Source: Linum tenue
Lineage: Eukaryota; Streptophyta; Magnoliopsida; Malpighiales; Linaceae
Assembly (NCBI GenBank): GCA_946122785.1
Contig: CAMGYJ010000009.1
Coordinates: forward strand, 3,874,937 to 3,938,936
Direction: 5' to 3'
Length of the DNA stretch: 64,000 nt
Part shown: positions 35,058 to 52,413 of the stretch, one piece after another
How positions within the stretch are numbered: the first letter of the stretch is position 1
Layout: each line of letters begins with the position of its first letter
The notes under the pieces: model-generated
Told to the model about the DNA's origin: nothing
Database searches by the model: none
The model's input: the letters and a program-made list of their open reading frames with translations, nothing else
Program-made: the position numbers and the translations under genes

Positions 35058-35838
35058 TCAAAGGAGCCCAGCTTGAAAGTCATCCCACAACTTGTCCGCT
35101 ATTCCATCACGTCGAATTTCCATTTGTCGTGTCCGGCTTGAACTCATACTGTACTCTTCTCTTTCCAGCCCTCTTTGCACTCCATTAACGCCATCCTCCA
35201 TATAATAATTTTGATAATCTTCAAATAGGATATCTTCACAAGAGTGAATCCTAATGAAGTTATGCAGAGCACATGTAGCAATAACAATTTGTGCTTGTTT
35301 CTTTAATGAAAAAGAAGGCATATGTTTCAGAATTGGGAACCTGGCCTTCAAAACTCCGAAGCAACGTTCGATGACATTGCGTAGGGATGAGTGATAATAG
35401 TTGAATAATTGCTTACGAGTTTTGGGTCCACCACCTCGATTGATTTCTTGAAAATGAGTAGGCTCCTTTGTTCGATATGGTGCTAGGAACCCAGGCATGT
35501 TTGCAAATCCGGAGTCAACAACATAATACTTACCTACATTGTATATAGATAGTCAATTAGTATATAATAAAATGAAATTTATTTATGTACAAACAATAAT
35601 AAGTACCTCGTGGTGGCATCGGAAACTTGTTATCTGGATTTGAAACTGTTTCACTAAGAATTCTAGCATCATTTGCCGTGCCTTCCCATCCAGCCACCAC
35701 AAAGGTAAAAAGCATATCGAAGGAGCATACACACACCACATTTTGAGTTGTTGTCATCTTTCGTCCTCGATATGGAATTTGTTCAGCAGTAGGAACACAT
35801 GCATCAATATGCACTCCGTCTATAGCTCCAATGCAATC
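35058..35838 (-). pseudogene. Harbinger transposase (HARBI1-like nuclease), N-terminally truncated
   Basis: Two exon-like segments, 35838-35607 and 35533-35058, join in phase across a GT-AG intron. They encode the DDE_4 superfamily nuclease core that cuts and joins Harbinger DNA. The conserved blocks are present: DCIGAIDGVHID (first catalytic Asp), AGWEGTANDARIL, YYVVDSGFANMPGFLAPYR (second Asp) and NVIERCFGVLKARFPIL (catalytic Glu), followed by ATCALHNFIRIH. An AG acceptor directly precedes DCIGAID, but the upstream exon with the helix-turn-helix region is absent, so a complete protein cannot be made from this copy. The catalytic residues themselves look intact. Confidence 0.85.
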
Positions 35839-35864
35839 CTATGTAAACACAAAAGTGAACATGA

Positions 35865-36164
35865 TCAAGAGTGAATCCTAACTCCCGTCTCACTAATCAT
35901 GCCCTTGAAATCCCTATGCCTTTTTCTAAGTAGATTAAATTTGTTCTTCAATTGCTCCTCGGTATAGTCCTTGTTAAACTTACTCTTTAAACCATTTTTT
36001 ATATTGAACCATCCTAATTTTGTGAATGTAGTAGTAATCTTGCTACCCTTCTTCACTTCCTTGACCATCAATTCAATCATATAATTCTTAACATGTTCGG
36101 GCCATACATCTTTTCCCTCTACCACCACACAATTATTATCATTGACAGCTTCTGTATTCTCCAT
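35865..36164 (-). CDS. Myb/SANT-like protein of the Harbinger element
   Basis: This is a 99-residue open frame. After a short acidic leader it reads DVWPEHVKNYMIELMVKEVK, then TTFTKLGWFNIKNGLKSKFN and KNKFNLLRKRHRDFKGMISE. The W..H..N.MIELM pattern and the helical LK.KFN..Y.EEQLKNK block are those of the plant Myb/SANT-like domain found in the second ORF of PIF/Harbinger elements. That protein normally helps the transposase find the element ends. The frame stops right after the domain, whereas related proteins usually carry a longer C-terminal part. It may therefore be truncated by the same deletion that removed the start of the transposase. Confidence 0.7.
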   Translation of the reverse strand: MENTEAVNDNNCVVVEGKDVWPEHVKNYMIELMVKEVKKGSKITTTFTKLGWFNIKNGLKSKFNKDYTEEQLKNKFNLLRKRHRDFKGMISETGVRIHS

Positions 36165-36572
36165 GGGTCAAACTATAGAACAAACATGACAATAAACACA
36201 AAATCAACATGACAATCAGCAAACAATCAACATGACAATCAACAAACAAACAACTTCGGTATCTAATAATGAGCAAACTACAAACCCACTGCCTAAAGTA
36301 CAAAATTTTCCTCATAAAGAGCAGAACCCATGGCGTTCGAAGGTTTCAACAGATCAAGTCAAAACCACTGATATAATCAATTCCAAATGAGAAAAAAAAA
36401 TCTCAGATCTGGAATATCCCATGCCATTAGAGACGTGAAAACGAAGATCACAGAGAGAGCCAAAAATGGCGGTGGAATGGGAATCAGGGAGAAGAAGACG
36501 AGAGGGAGAAACGGGATAGTACCTTGCGTCGTCGGCGTCGTCGGAAGCTCTTAACCAGAAGAATCGGCTTCG

Positions 36573-36730
36573 TCGGCGTCGGGAGAAGAAGAGGAGTGGC
36601 GTGGCGGCGGCGGCGGCGTGGCGGTGGCGGCGGGAGAAGAAGAGGCGTCGTCGGCGTCGGGAGAAGAAGAGGAGTGGAGTGGCGTGGCGGCGGCGTCGCG
36701 GTGGCGGCGGGAGAAGAAGAGGCGTCGTCG
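36573..36730. repeat. GC-rich tandem repeat, 78-bp unit
   Basis: Two units (36573-36650 and 36651-about 36730) each contain tcggcgtcgggagaagaag, gaggagtgg, a ggcggcggc run and gagaagaagaggcgtcg. A partial third copy may start near 36740. Several overlapping Arg- and Gly-rich open frames here are by-products of the repeat. Confidence 0.75.
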
Positions 36731-37140
36731 GGTTTCTGGTCGCCGCCGTCGGGAGAAGAAAAGGTGTGGAGGCGGCGCTGTCTTCTTTTCAGCCCTCTTC
36801 GTTCAGAGGTGGTGAGGGCAGGGGACGAGTAGGGTTACGCAGGAGGAGGCCAGGGTAATGAGTCTTCAAACCAAAACAACAAAAAAAATAGATAAAATGA
36901 GGTTGCTAGGTCTCGAAGAGCAGACCTCATTAAAACATTTCGGAGAAAACGGGATGAAACCCGCCCCTTGCTTTTCAGGAAACCATTTTTTTTTGTTTTC
37001 GTCAGCTGCCTCTTTTTCTTGTCAAATGGTTGCCACAAACGAAAACGAAAACCAAAGTGAACACGTTTTCTCCCTTCGTTTTTAAATTTTCTGTTTTGAC
37101 AACAAAAAAACAGAAAACGAAATTGAAAGTGAACAAGACC

Positions 37141-38482
37141 TTAGTTTCTTTTATATATGAATGAATAGGTTACTCTCTAATGGCAAGGATGATTCCCAAC
37201 AACTAGTTTCTTTATCTTTCTTTTTTTCTAATTGTATTACAAGTTACAACTCAGAAGTCAACATCTGCAACATCTGCTGACGGGGAATGGTTGATTTGCA
37301 TATCAGAATATGTCATATATTATATTGTATCTGCCTTCTATAAATCATCCATCCACAATGTATTTATCTGATATAAAATAACACTAGCAGTGGCAGTGAA
37401 ACTGGTTTGTATAATGGCGTTGGATATGGTGGATTTGGATACAATAAAAAAAGTGATTTTATGTAGAAGTGCAAAGATGAATTGAAGCATAAAGTTTAAG
37501 AACATAAGTATTTATACATCGGCTAAAATGATTAATATTTTTCTAGGGATTGTGATAGATATGGTTGGGTTGGGTCTTTTCAACCAGCAGAAAATTTTCA
37601 GCGGGTGCGCAGGTTAAAAACCCCGATAGAATACTCATTAAACTTTGAAAGAGAAAACTCAGACCCTACCCAATGAGTATCAGTGGGTGGATGGTTACCC
37701 GTGGGTTCTCAAACACAATTGCTTATTGTCCTACAACTATAATAGCTAGTTGTATCATACTTGAACTAAATTAATAATGTCATTGTTTTAGTTTGATTAT
37801 TCATCACTTTGATTTTCTTACAGCTTAGTTAAATTTTTGCTTTGAAAAATGCATTTCATATTTGTTGTTTGACATGTGAAAATACAGAACATGATAGCTG
37901 TGTCTGTTTCCCCAGCAATAACCTCCTTAAGTAATTTGCTTCGATGGTCTTTTTTGTAACTCTTATTGTCAAGTTAAACTAAACATTTAAGAAAAAAAAA
38001 GCTTTAAGTGACCATTTTTGAAAATTTTCAACTTGGTGACCATTTTGAGTTTTGCCAAGAACAGATCCCAACAGAAGGGTAAGCCCAAACTATAATAAGC
38101 GACCATTTTCAATTTATGGGGCAAAGCTTCCGTTTTATAATTCTTACAACTACGCATAGCCGAAAGCCCATTAGTATAACAATGTCATTGTTAGGCAGCG
38201 GGCAGGCCCGCCCAAAAGCTTTTTCCAGGCCCAACAAACCGAAACGTTTCTCTGAAGCTTGTCTGGCTTGGATGACAAGTCGAGAGGAAAGGAAATTTAC
38301 TCAATACTCATAGAGCAAGCAGCTGCCTGCCTCTGTCAATCAATCGGAGCCTCCAAAAGCCCTTACTCTCCCCGCCGGTGGCCGCAAAATCGAGTTTCAG
38401 TGAAAAGAGCCGCCGTCAGGCTTCTCCGCTTCTCCCCATTACCTTTCCGTAGAACAGATCGAATTCCCGCAGTCGCCACAAC
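37141..38482. other. Intergenic DNA and proteasome alpha-5 upstream region
   Basis: About 37560-37720 contains tgggttgggtc and acccgtgggtt motifs like the subterminal DNA of hAT elements; it is probably a relic without clear ends. From about 38180 the sequence becomes GC-richer and should contain the promoter and leader of the proteasome gene. No further gene was found. Confidence 0.45.
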
Positions 38483-41201
<2,719 letters not shown>

Positions 41202-42351
41202 TGAGATACTATGACCACATATTTCCTCCGTAGACATGATATGTATCACTAGTTTTTCTCTTCTGTCAACTGTTTGTCGTTTCACCTGAGGGCTTGAGGA
41301 TATCGAACCATGACAATGACTGCTTTGCTACTTTGAGCAATTTTAGTCCATGCCTGCCAGGATATCTGATGTTTCAGTAGTTTGAATTGGCTCAATGGAT
41401 AGGGGTAAATTGTGGTGAATCCACGGAAGGGGGACTGATTTTCTTGCCAATTGATGAACATTTGAGCCTTTTGATCGGAGAAATGGATCGTGTCGTTTTG
41501 AATTGTCTATTGATGTGAGTGCAGTATCCCCTCTTTCGCATCATCATACCATGCACGCAAGGAACAAATTTTTACTTGAATGTGATTAGTTTCTTTATAG
41601 TGGCCAAGGTAGCCTAGGGGAAGGTATGTGTCAATTTGTTGCTTTATGGTGAGATAGGATTATATTCATATGTATGTTTGCCTGTAGCCTGTCATCAGTC
41701 ACTTAGGAAGCAACTACGCCGCATGTGTCCTCCATAAACTTGGAATGTATCCTAGTTTTCTTCTTCGCCCGACTATTCTTCTTGCGACTGAGAATGACTT
41801 CTAAGATAACTTCACTACTCGGATAATCTTTAGTTCATGTTAGCTGGGATTTCTTTTATCTACATTTTATCTGCTGCAGTTTCTTCTTTTGATAAGTGGA
41901 AGCAAAGTGCATCTGCTGCTTCTCCCAATGAGTTGACATATGATAAGCAATAGGCTACAAAATGTAAACCAAATGGTAAAGAATGCGCTCGCCTGGTGCA
42001 GTTTGATTTTGCTTAATGATAAGTGTGGCCGTGTGTAGCCATCGTCAGTTTGCCATAAGGAAGGTCATCATTCATGTTTCATTTTAACAGCACGTACACA
42101 AAGACAGCAAACTTTAAGCTAGCCATAAGCTATTCGTTTCAAAACCCAAAATTGAGCGCAATATATGACCAATGGATCCTTTAAGCTATACATCAATCAT
42201 ACCCTCCAAGTGAAGGCAGCTGCCACTTATTCAGTTGTCTAAAATCTGGAGAAAAGAAAACTCGCAACATCGGGAAAATCGAAGCGAGTACAATCTTATT
42301 ATTCTGCTACTTCCTTCTGAGGTCCAGATGATAAGTACAACAATCCTCTCT
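41202..42351. other. Region between two convergent genes
   Basis: It holds the 3' untranslated regions of the proteasome gene (left) and the alanine aminotransferase gene (right, minus strand). The sequence is AT-rich with no coding signal. Confidence 0.5.
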
Positions 42352-46555
<4,204 letters not shown>

Positions 46556-47075
46556 ATTTTTTTTTGTGTGTTGGAAGCTTTCTTTAAATATGCGGGCGCG
46601 ATTGAAAATTCAACTCTCCAGCAGTCCCCACGCAGAGAGAGAAAGAGATAGAGAGAGTAGCGGTGTCGCTGTACGAATGGTTGCTGCAGCTTTTACCTGC
46701 CCTGGTAGAAGCGACGAGAGAGGGAAATGGAATGGAAGGGAAGGTGTCCAGTCTGTTCCGTGGGCCGCACGAATTTTCAGGCGGAATACAGGAAACGGAC
46801 GATCGCCAGTTCGCCACTTTTCTTCCTTTTTCTATAAAAGATAAATTTTAAAAGAATTGTGTAATCAGAAATTATCATAAAAAATTTCACCAAAAAAAAA
46901 AAAAAAGAAATCATCATAAAAATATTAAATATAATTAAATATTATTATAGTGATAAAATAACTATTAGTATTATTATAATTAAGTAGTATCAAGTCGTGC
47001 TAGAACCCAAGTCCGACTGAGCACGGTGCTAAGCGTGATTAATCACGGCTAATCTCTTGTTTTCCGTTTCCCATT
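46556..47075. other. Aminotransferase upstream region and AT-rich DNA
   Basis: Directly upstream (minus strand) is a gaga-rich leader-like stretch near 46635-46655. From 46850 to 47000 the DNA is very AT-rich. No gene was found. Confidence 0.4.
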
Positions 47076-47642
47076 TTGCATGCATCATTCAGGGATCCTC
47101 GGCTTCCCTCCAAGACTGAGAACCAGCCAGGGGCTCCGGCAACTCGGGTTCGCCAACGTCTGAGGAAAATAAGAGATAGCGGCCCTCTGATTAAGTCTAA
47201 TCGGGGTGAGGGCTCGTCTCCCCCTGGTGCACTACAAGAGCTGGAGGATGAAGAAGGGGCGGTGACCCGTGTGGATCCTATAACTTCAAAACACCGGCTG
47301 GTCGATGACTCTGACGAGGATCCCTCGCCGGAGGAGCTTCAATCCTTTGAAATCAAGCGTCGGTCACCAATTGGCGATTCCAGGAAGCCATGCACATTCA
47401 TGAAAGGGCGTGTTCATCAAGTAGTGGAGGCGTTCGAAGCTGGACTGGTCATAGCACAAGAGAAGGGGGCTCCCTGCAAGGGGTCGACTTTGAACCTTGA
47501 TGAGTGTGGGTCTAATCTGGTGGACCCGCTCATGGAAGGCCGGAAGCGTGTGATTGAGGAGGTGGATGGGGAGGTGGGTCATCCGCCTACTCCGAAAAAA
47601 CAGTTTGTGGAATCTTCCCATCCCCTGAACTCTGGTAATTGA
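47076..47642 (+). other. Open frame of 188 codons, possible retroelement ORF1 fragment
   Basis: A single open frame encodes a hydrophilic protein with pieces such as PATRVRQRLRKIRDSG, RLVDDSDEDPSPEELQSFE and GHPPTPKKQFVES. The acidic and basic low-complexity composition, and the lack of a conserved domain I recognise, resemble the poorly conserved tail of plant LINE ORF1 proteins. There is no endonuclease or reverse transcriptase after it; a hAT element starts at 47726 instead. It could equally be a host gene remnant. Confidence 0.35.
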
Positions 47643-47725
47643 TTGGTGCTGCTGGTTGGGCCGCATCCGCGTTGGGCCCAATGGGCTTCTGCTGTAGACC
47701 CTATGTAAGCCATTTCTGTTATCAG

Positions 47726-48172
47726 TAGGATGGCAATTTCGACCTGACCCGTTTTACCCGACCTGTTTGACCTGTTTTGGGGCGGGGCGGGCATGGGTAG
47801 TCTCATCGACCCAACCTGCCTTGACTCGCTCCATTCTCGACCCGTTCTTGTCTAAATTATATGTAATCTTAGTCAAATTACTTAGAATTTTCCTTTTATT
47901 GCTTCATATTTTGGCTATAATAAAGTTGCAAATTAGTATAAACCTCAATTTCTCCAATAATTTAACTACAATTGTCATAATATTGTTTGTTTTCTTAGTC
48001 TTATAATAAAAATAACGAATATTTCTAATATTTTCATATAAATTGCATATCCATTGGGTCGACCTGCCCCGACCCGCGACCTGTGATCAATTACCCGAAC
48101 TAGACCCGACCTGCCACGGGGCGGGTCTGGGTACCAAGAAACCCACCCCGGACCTGCCTATTGCCATTCCTA
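47726..48172. mobile_element. Non-autonomous hAT-type element (447 bp)
   Basis: It begins TAGGATGGCAA and ends TTGCCATTCCTA. Identical 8-bp duplications GTTATCAG lie at 47718-47725 and 48173-48180. Internally it is the inverted counterpart of the element at 17182-17615: shared pieces, read in reverse complement, include ggcgggtctgggtaccaaga, gatcaattacccg and ataacgaatatttctaat. The family therefore has two well-preserved copies and one relic in this window. Confidence 0.92.
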
Positions 48173-49016
48173 GTTATCAGGGTCCTAGTTAGCTATTTGA
48201 GCCGAGCCTATGAGGGCTATAACCTTCTTGTTCTTGATAAACCAACGGGATCTTTGTAGTTAAAATGCGCACCTGAATCTACATAAACTCAAAATTAAGA
48301 CCCGAAATAAAGTCCCACACTAATCTTTGTAGCTATAACCTTGTTGTCAAAAAAGCTCTCTTCGGCCAAGCCAATGGCCTAATATTGGCTACATACGGCC
48401 AGAAACGAAGGCGCTATTGAAATCAGTTGGGACACAAGAGCCGAAGAATATTAGAACTAAGTTATTTACAAAGACAAGTTACTGTACGCCTAGACACGAA
48501 CTTCCTGTTCATTTAGACTCAAAATTACTGTTCACCCTCCTCCCATTGGTGCGTCCTTTGCGATTGGGACCAGCCGCCTTTGCTGATTGGTTGGCTTCCT
48601 GCGTCTGGGTCCCGCCGACGCCGTTGTTGCTGTGTGTGCCGCGTTGGCCTCAGCTGCACGCTCATTTTCCCTTCGCTCTCTCTTTCCTGCTTTTCTTTCT
48701 CTGCTTTTCTCAACTATTCCCTCTGAAACCTTCTGCTAATTATTACACCTGTCAATCTGTACGTTTCGCATTGTTTCGCTTTGCTTTTTCGTTTTGATTT
48801 TTTCTCTTATCTTGCCATGGATACTGTTGCACTGTTCTTCGGGTCCCGAGGGGTTTCTCGAATATGGTGATCCTTCGCAGAGAAGTTAAGGGTTTTCATC
48901 GCCACACAAACAATAAGTAGAGAGGAGAGAGAGCCAGAGGTAAATTAGAAATCACTTTCTTTCCGTCTCAGTTACTCTCTCCTTTCTTTCTCCTCTCTGT
49001 CTTCAATCTCTCAAAA

Positions 49017-49361
49017 ATGGCTGCCTCCACCATCGCCAGCTCCTCCATTGCCTCCTTTACCTCCACGGCTGCCGTGGCCACCGTCCCATCATCGCCACCT
49101 CCTCCGTCACCTCCGCCTTCGCCATCCCCACTGCCTCAACTACCGCCTTTGCCACCTCCTCCACCTCCACTTCCACCACCTTCATTGCCTTCACTATCTG
49201 ATCCCGTCACGGGAGCCGGCGGCGCCGAGATCCTCTCCGGCGGATCCAGTGGTAGTTGGCTGATCCATGTCGCTCCTCTTCCCGCTTGTACGCGAAACGA
49301 TACCGTTGGGAAAAGAAACCCATACTTCCTCCTCGCAATCGGCAGCTGCGACGGCCGGTAG
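49017..49361 (+). CDS. Hypothetical proline-rich protein (114 codons), doubtful
   Basis: An ATG in fair context (caaaaATGGC) follows a pyrimidine-rich leader. The frame begins MAASTIASSSIASFTSTAA and continues with a Pro/Ser/Leu stretch of about 45 residues, then an unremarkable tail with no domain. Upstream CCAAT-like motifs suggest transcription. The proline stretch comes from a simple cca/cct-rich repeat, so the open frame may be chance within a non-coding transcript. I do not recognise a family. Confidence 0.25.
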   Translation: MAASTIASSSIASFTSTAAVATVPSSPPPPSPPPSPSPLPQLPPLPPPPPPLPPPSLPSLSDPVTGAGGAEILSGGSSGSWLIHVAPLPACTRNDTVGKRNPYFLLAIGSCDGR

Positions 49362-51914
49362 CCGGTTCACGTTGAACCCCCGGAAGAGCCAGGAGAAATT
49401 TCACGTTGTTTTAGGTGGTGGTGGTCTTCTCGACGTCTCCTTATTTTTTTCCATTCCAGTAAATTTGTTCCAGTTGATGCAATGGCCTTTTCCCTTTCTC
49501 TCTCTCTCACTCACTTTTCCCCCTATTTTTCTCTCTCGCTTTTCTATCGGAGATGGTTTCTCACATCCAGTTTGAGAGATGGCGATCTCGAAACGATCAG
49601 GCTGTAGATTTGAGAGGACGAGAAGGGGGATTTAAAGAATTCCCCGGTGCACAGGTTATTATCTTGGTTTTGTTATCTTTCTGTCGTTCATGATTTTGTT
49701 TTGTATTTCATGGGTTTATTGTGATTACTTTTCAGATGGAATTTTGCAAGATGAAGTAAACAGGTTGGGCGTTGATTGATCTGCTGTTCTGAAGGATGGT
49801 GTGGGCAACACCAGGGGTTTGGAGTTCCAAAAAGAGCCGTTGGAATTTGGGCGCGGTTTGCTTCTTAATCCCCTGTTATATTCTTTGAAGTTCTGTTGTT
49901 GGCGAAGCCTTCCCTTACATGGCAGATTATGTTTTTGCCTTTTGCAGACGATCATCTGGTAGATTATCTTTGTCCCTGCTGGGCTGCTTTGGTCTGGTAT
50001 TGTTTGGTGGTTTGCAGGATTTGACATTGGAGATTGTTTGATGGGTTTATGTGTATGTGAAAGGTTGTTCTGCGCCCTCAACAAAAGGGTTGCCGAGATA
50101 AGGAGCATCAGGTTATAATCTTCCTCTCTGGTTCTTTCTCTGTACTGTATTTCGATGGACTAATTCTCTCTTCCTTTCTCATAAGGGTCGTTTGATCTCT
50201 TTTCAGATTTTATTCAAGGAAAGACTCTCTATTTTCGATATATAGAAAGAAAGGGGTGTGAACCTCCTTTATCTTATTTTCCTAATTAAGAATCATAAAT
50301 ATTGAGAAAAAAATTATCCACAAGGTTCTTCCGAGAATTTATTACTCTTCTAGTACTCTTTTTTTTTATCGGAATGGTTTCTGACATAAAAGCTCGGTTC
50401 CCTTCAAGTTATTGATGGGATATCTGGTTGCCATCTTTTAGTTTTGTATTTTTTTTTTTTGGTTTGATTTGGTGAAGGTGACCTTTGCGTTGGTCGCAAG
50501 GTATCTTTGAGTTTCTTTGTAGCTGGATTTTGCCTTTTGTCTAAACTGTAGAGATCATGAGAGGAAGGGAGGTTGCTGATGGAGACAAGTCCTTGCTTTA
50601 TTCCTTTCACGACAAAGAACAGGAGAGAAGGAAGATTTACTGATTGAGGCACGTAATTGCCTTATTCCTCACACTACATAGGGGACTAGGGGTTGGCATA
50701 GGAACGAAGGGTTGCTTATGGAGACTAGACACTAGATATATATTTTTTGTTTTTCAATTTTTTGCCTTCTCGGTTTTTGAGGGGCTCTTGGGAGACTGTG
50801 TATCCTCACTCCTCGGATAGAGGCTGAGGGGAGAAAGGAATGGGCGATACTGAGAAGGACAATGTTAGGTTAAAAGCCACGTGGTTCTTATATTTTCGGC
50901 CATTCATTTAACCTACTCGCGTTGCTCCTGTGCTCTTTCAGCCGATTTTCTTTTCTGGGATGGATAGAGAGAGGCAGAGGAACCATCTTTCTATCCCTCG
51001 GACTTTGTCCACGAGCCACATCTGGGACTTTGTCCACGAGTCAGAGAAATGGCCAATATATATTTTATACTATATTTTCAATCCCAATTGTTTCGAACTT
51101 GCTCTTTTTTTTGGAATGGAATATTTATGGAATCCCCAGAACCCATAAATAGGGTCAAAATCTTACAAAACTATGTCCCACTTTGAATTTTGAAATTTTA
51201 ATGGTAGTTCTTGGCGTTCTTCCCATGTTTTTCATCAAAAATTTTACAGGTCTAATGATTTACCCACAAAAATGAAAAAGAGAAGGCAAAACGTGTTTGT
51301 TCGCAGAACGACGTATTGGATGTCGTTCCATTTATTTGGCAGGCCCATATAAATGTTGGGCTAACAAATATAATTTTTGACAAATTTGATTTTGAAATAG
51401 AGTCGGAGACCCAAAATTACATAATATGATTCTTCTAATATACTATTTGAACACCTAATTAGATATGATAGTGCTCATCAGATGAGGATATGCAAATTGT
51501 GTAATCATTTCTTCACGATATTGTTATGGAAACTGAGTCATACACTTTTTTATAACAATAAAATACAACTATGCAAATTGCTATTATCAATTGCTCACAG
51601 TTCCCGTTCTCACCTCATACGCTCTTACTTTCTGTCCTTTTTATTGTGTACATTTGTTAAGTAAAGAAGGAGAAAATTGAGGAATCGGTTACCATTTTTT
51701 TTATGAAATGTTGTTATTTTTTAGAGGGTTTGAATTTTAGAATGGAAAATCGGGAGTTATCGTGTTTCACAAATAGTCGCTATTTTTTAGAGGGTTTGAA
51801 AGGGGGAAAACGACAATTATTGTATTTCTAGGTGTGTTGACGTGGAACCGTAGATTTAGTCTAAGGCTGATGTGGCAGGGGTGCAAATCTCAAACCCTTT
51901 TAATAAATTTCTAA

Positions 51915-51960
51915 ATAATAGATAGAAGATAGATAAATAGATGGATAGATAGATAGATAT
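51915..51960. repeat. GATA-type microsatellite
   Basis: An imperfect run of gata/aata/gatg tetramers (atagatagaagatagataaa and onward). It is a simple repeat with no coding role. Confidence 0.8.
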
Positions 51961-52413
51961 AAATAATGGGCCCTCTTTTATGATATAAGTAGATATATGA
52001 ATTGGGCCCAGTATTCTCATATTTAGCCCGAATAGGAAATGGCTTTGTGCTTATATTAAATTTCTATAGTTTTTGGGAAACCCATTCTATAATGGTTCGG
52101 TCCATTGGGGGAACAATTGATGGCCCACTGAATCTCCAATATACGATTTTATAATGGTGGTACGAAATCGTTTTGGGGACCAACTTCCACCGCCTTTCAT
52201 TTCAGTTCTAATTCTGCCTTTTCAACTTCCCCTGTTCTCTGAACTCCTTTTCCCAGAAGCTACAGTGCTTCGCAACTTCCAGATCAGAGATAGTCGTATA
52301 TTCCTGGGGTATGATCGCCGATAGTTTTTCCTTTTGCATTCTGTCTCTGTTTCTTAACACTTGAACAAATTTTTGATCTTCTATTGTCTTTCCATATCAG
52401 CCATCGTTGTATA

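Larger units (their letters stand above)
34798..37140 (-). mobile_element. PIF/Harbinger transposon, internally rearranged (2343 bp)
   Basis: The left end reads GGTCCTGTTCACTT and the complement of the right end reads GGTCTTGTTCACTT, followed on both sides by cgttttctgt-like DNA. The flanks are cta and tta, compatible with a decayed 3-bp TWA duplication of the Harbinger type. On the minus strand the element holds a Myb/SANT-like ORF (36164-35865) and the catalytic part of a transposase (35838-35058), separated by only a few bases. The usual N-terminal part of the transposase is missing. A GC-rich tandem repeat lies near the right end at 36573-36730. Confidence 0.82.
48181..52132. other. Long intergenic stretch with one promoter-like island
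   Basis: Around 48540-48610 there are CCAAT-type motifs (ccattgg, gattggttgg) in GC-richer DNA, followed by ct-rich leader-like sequence up to 49016. Beyond the proline-rich frame at 49017 the DNA contains several plausible donor and acceptor sites but no recognisable protein. From 50400 to 52130 it is mostly AT-rich, with a GATA-type microsatellite at about 51915-51960 and a duplicated ggactttgtccacgag near 51000 and 51030. Confidence 0.4.

Noticed and set aside
36524..36858. Several overlapping Arg/Gly-rich frames
   Set aside because: They arise from the GC-rich tandem repeat inside the Harbinger element.
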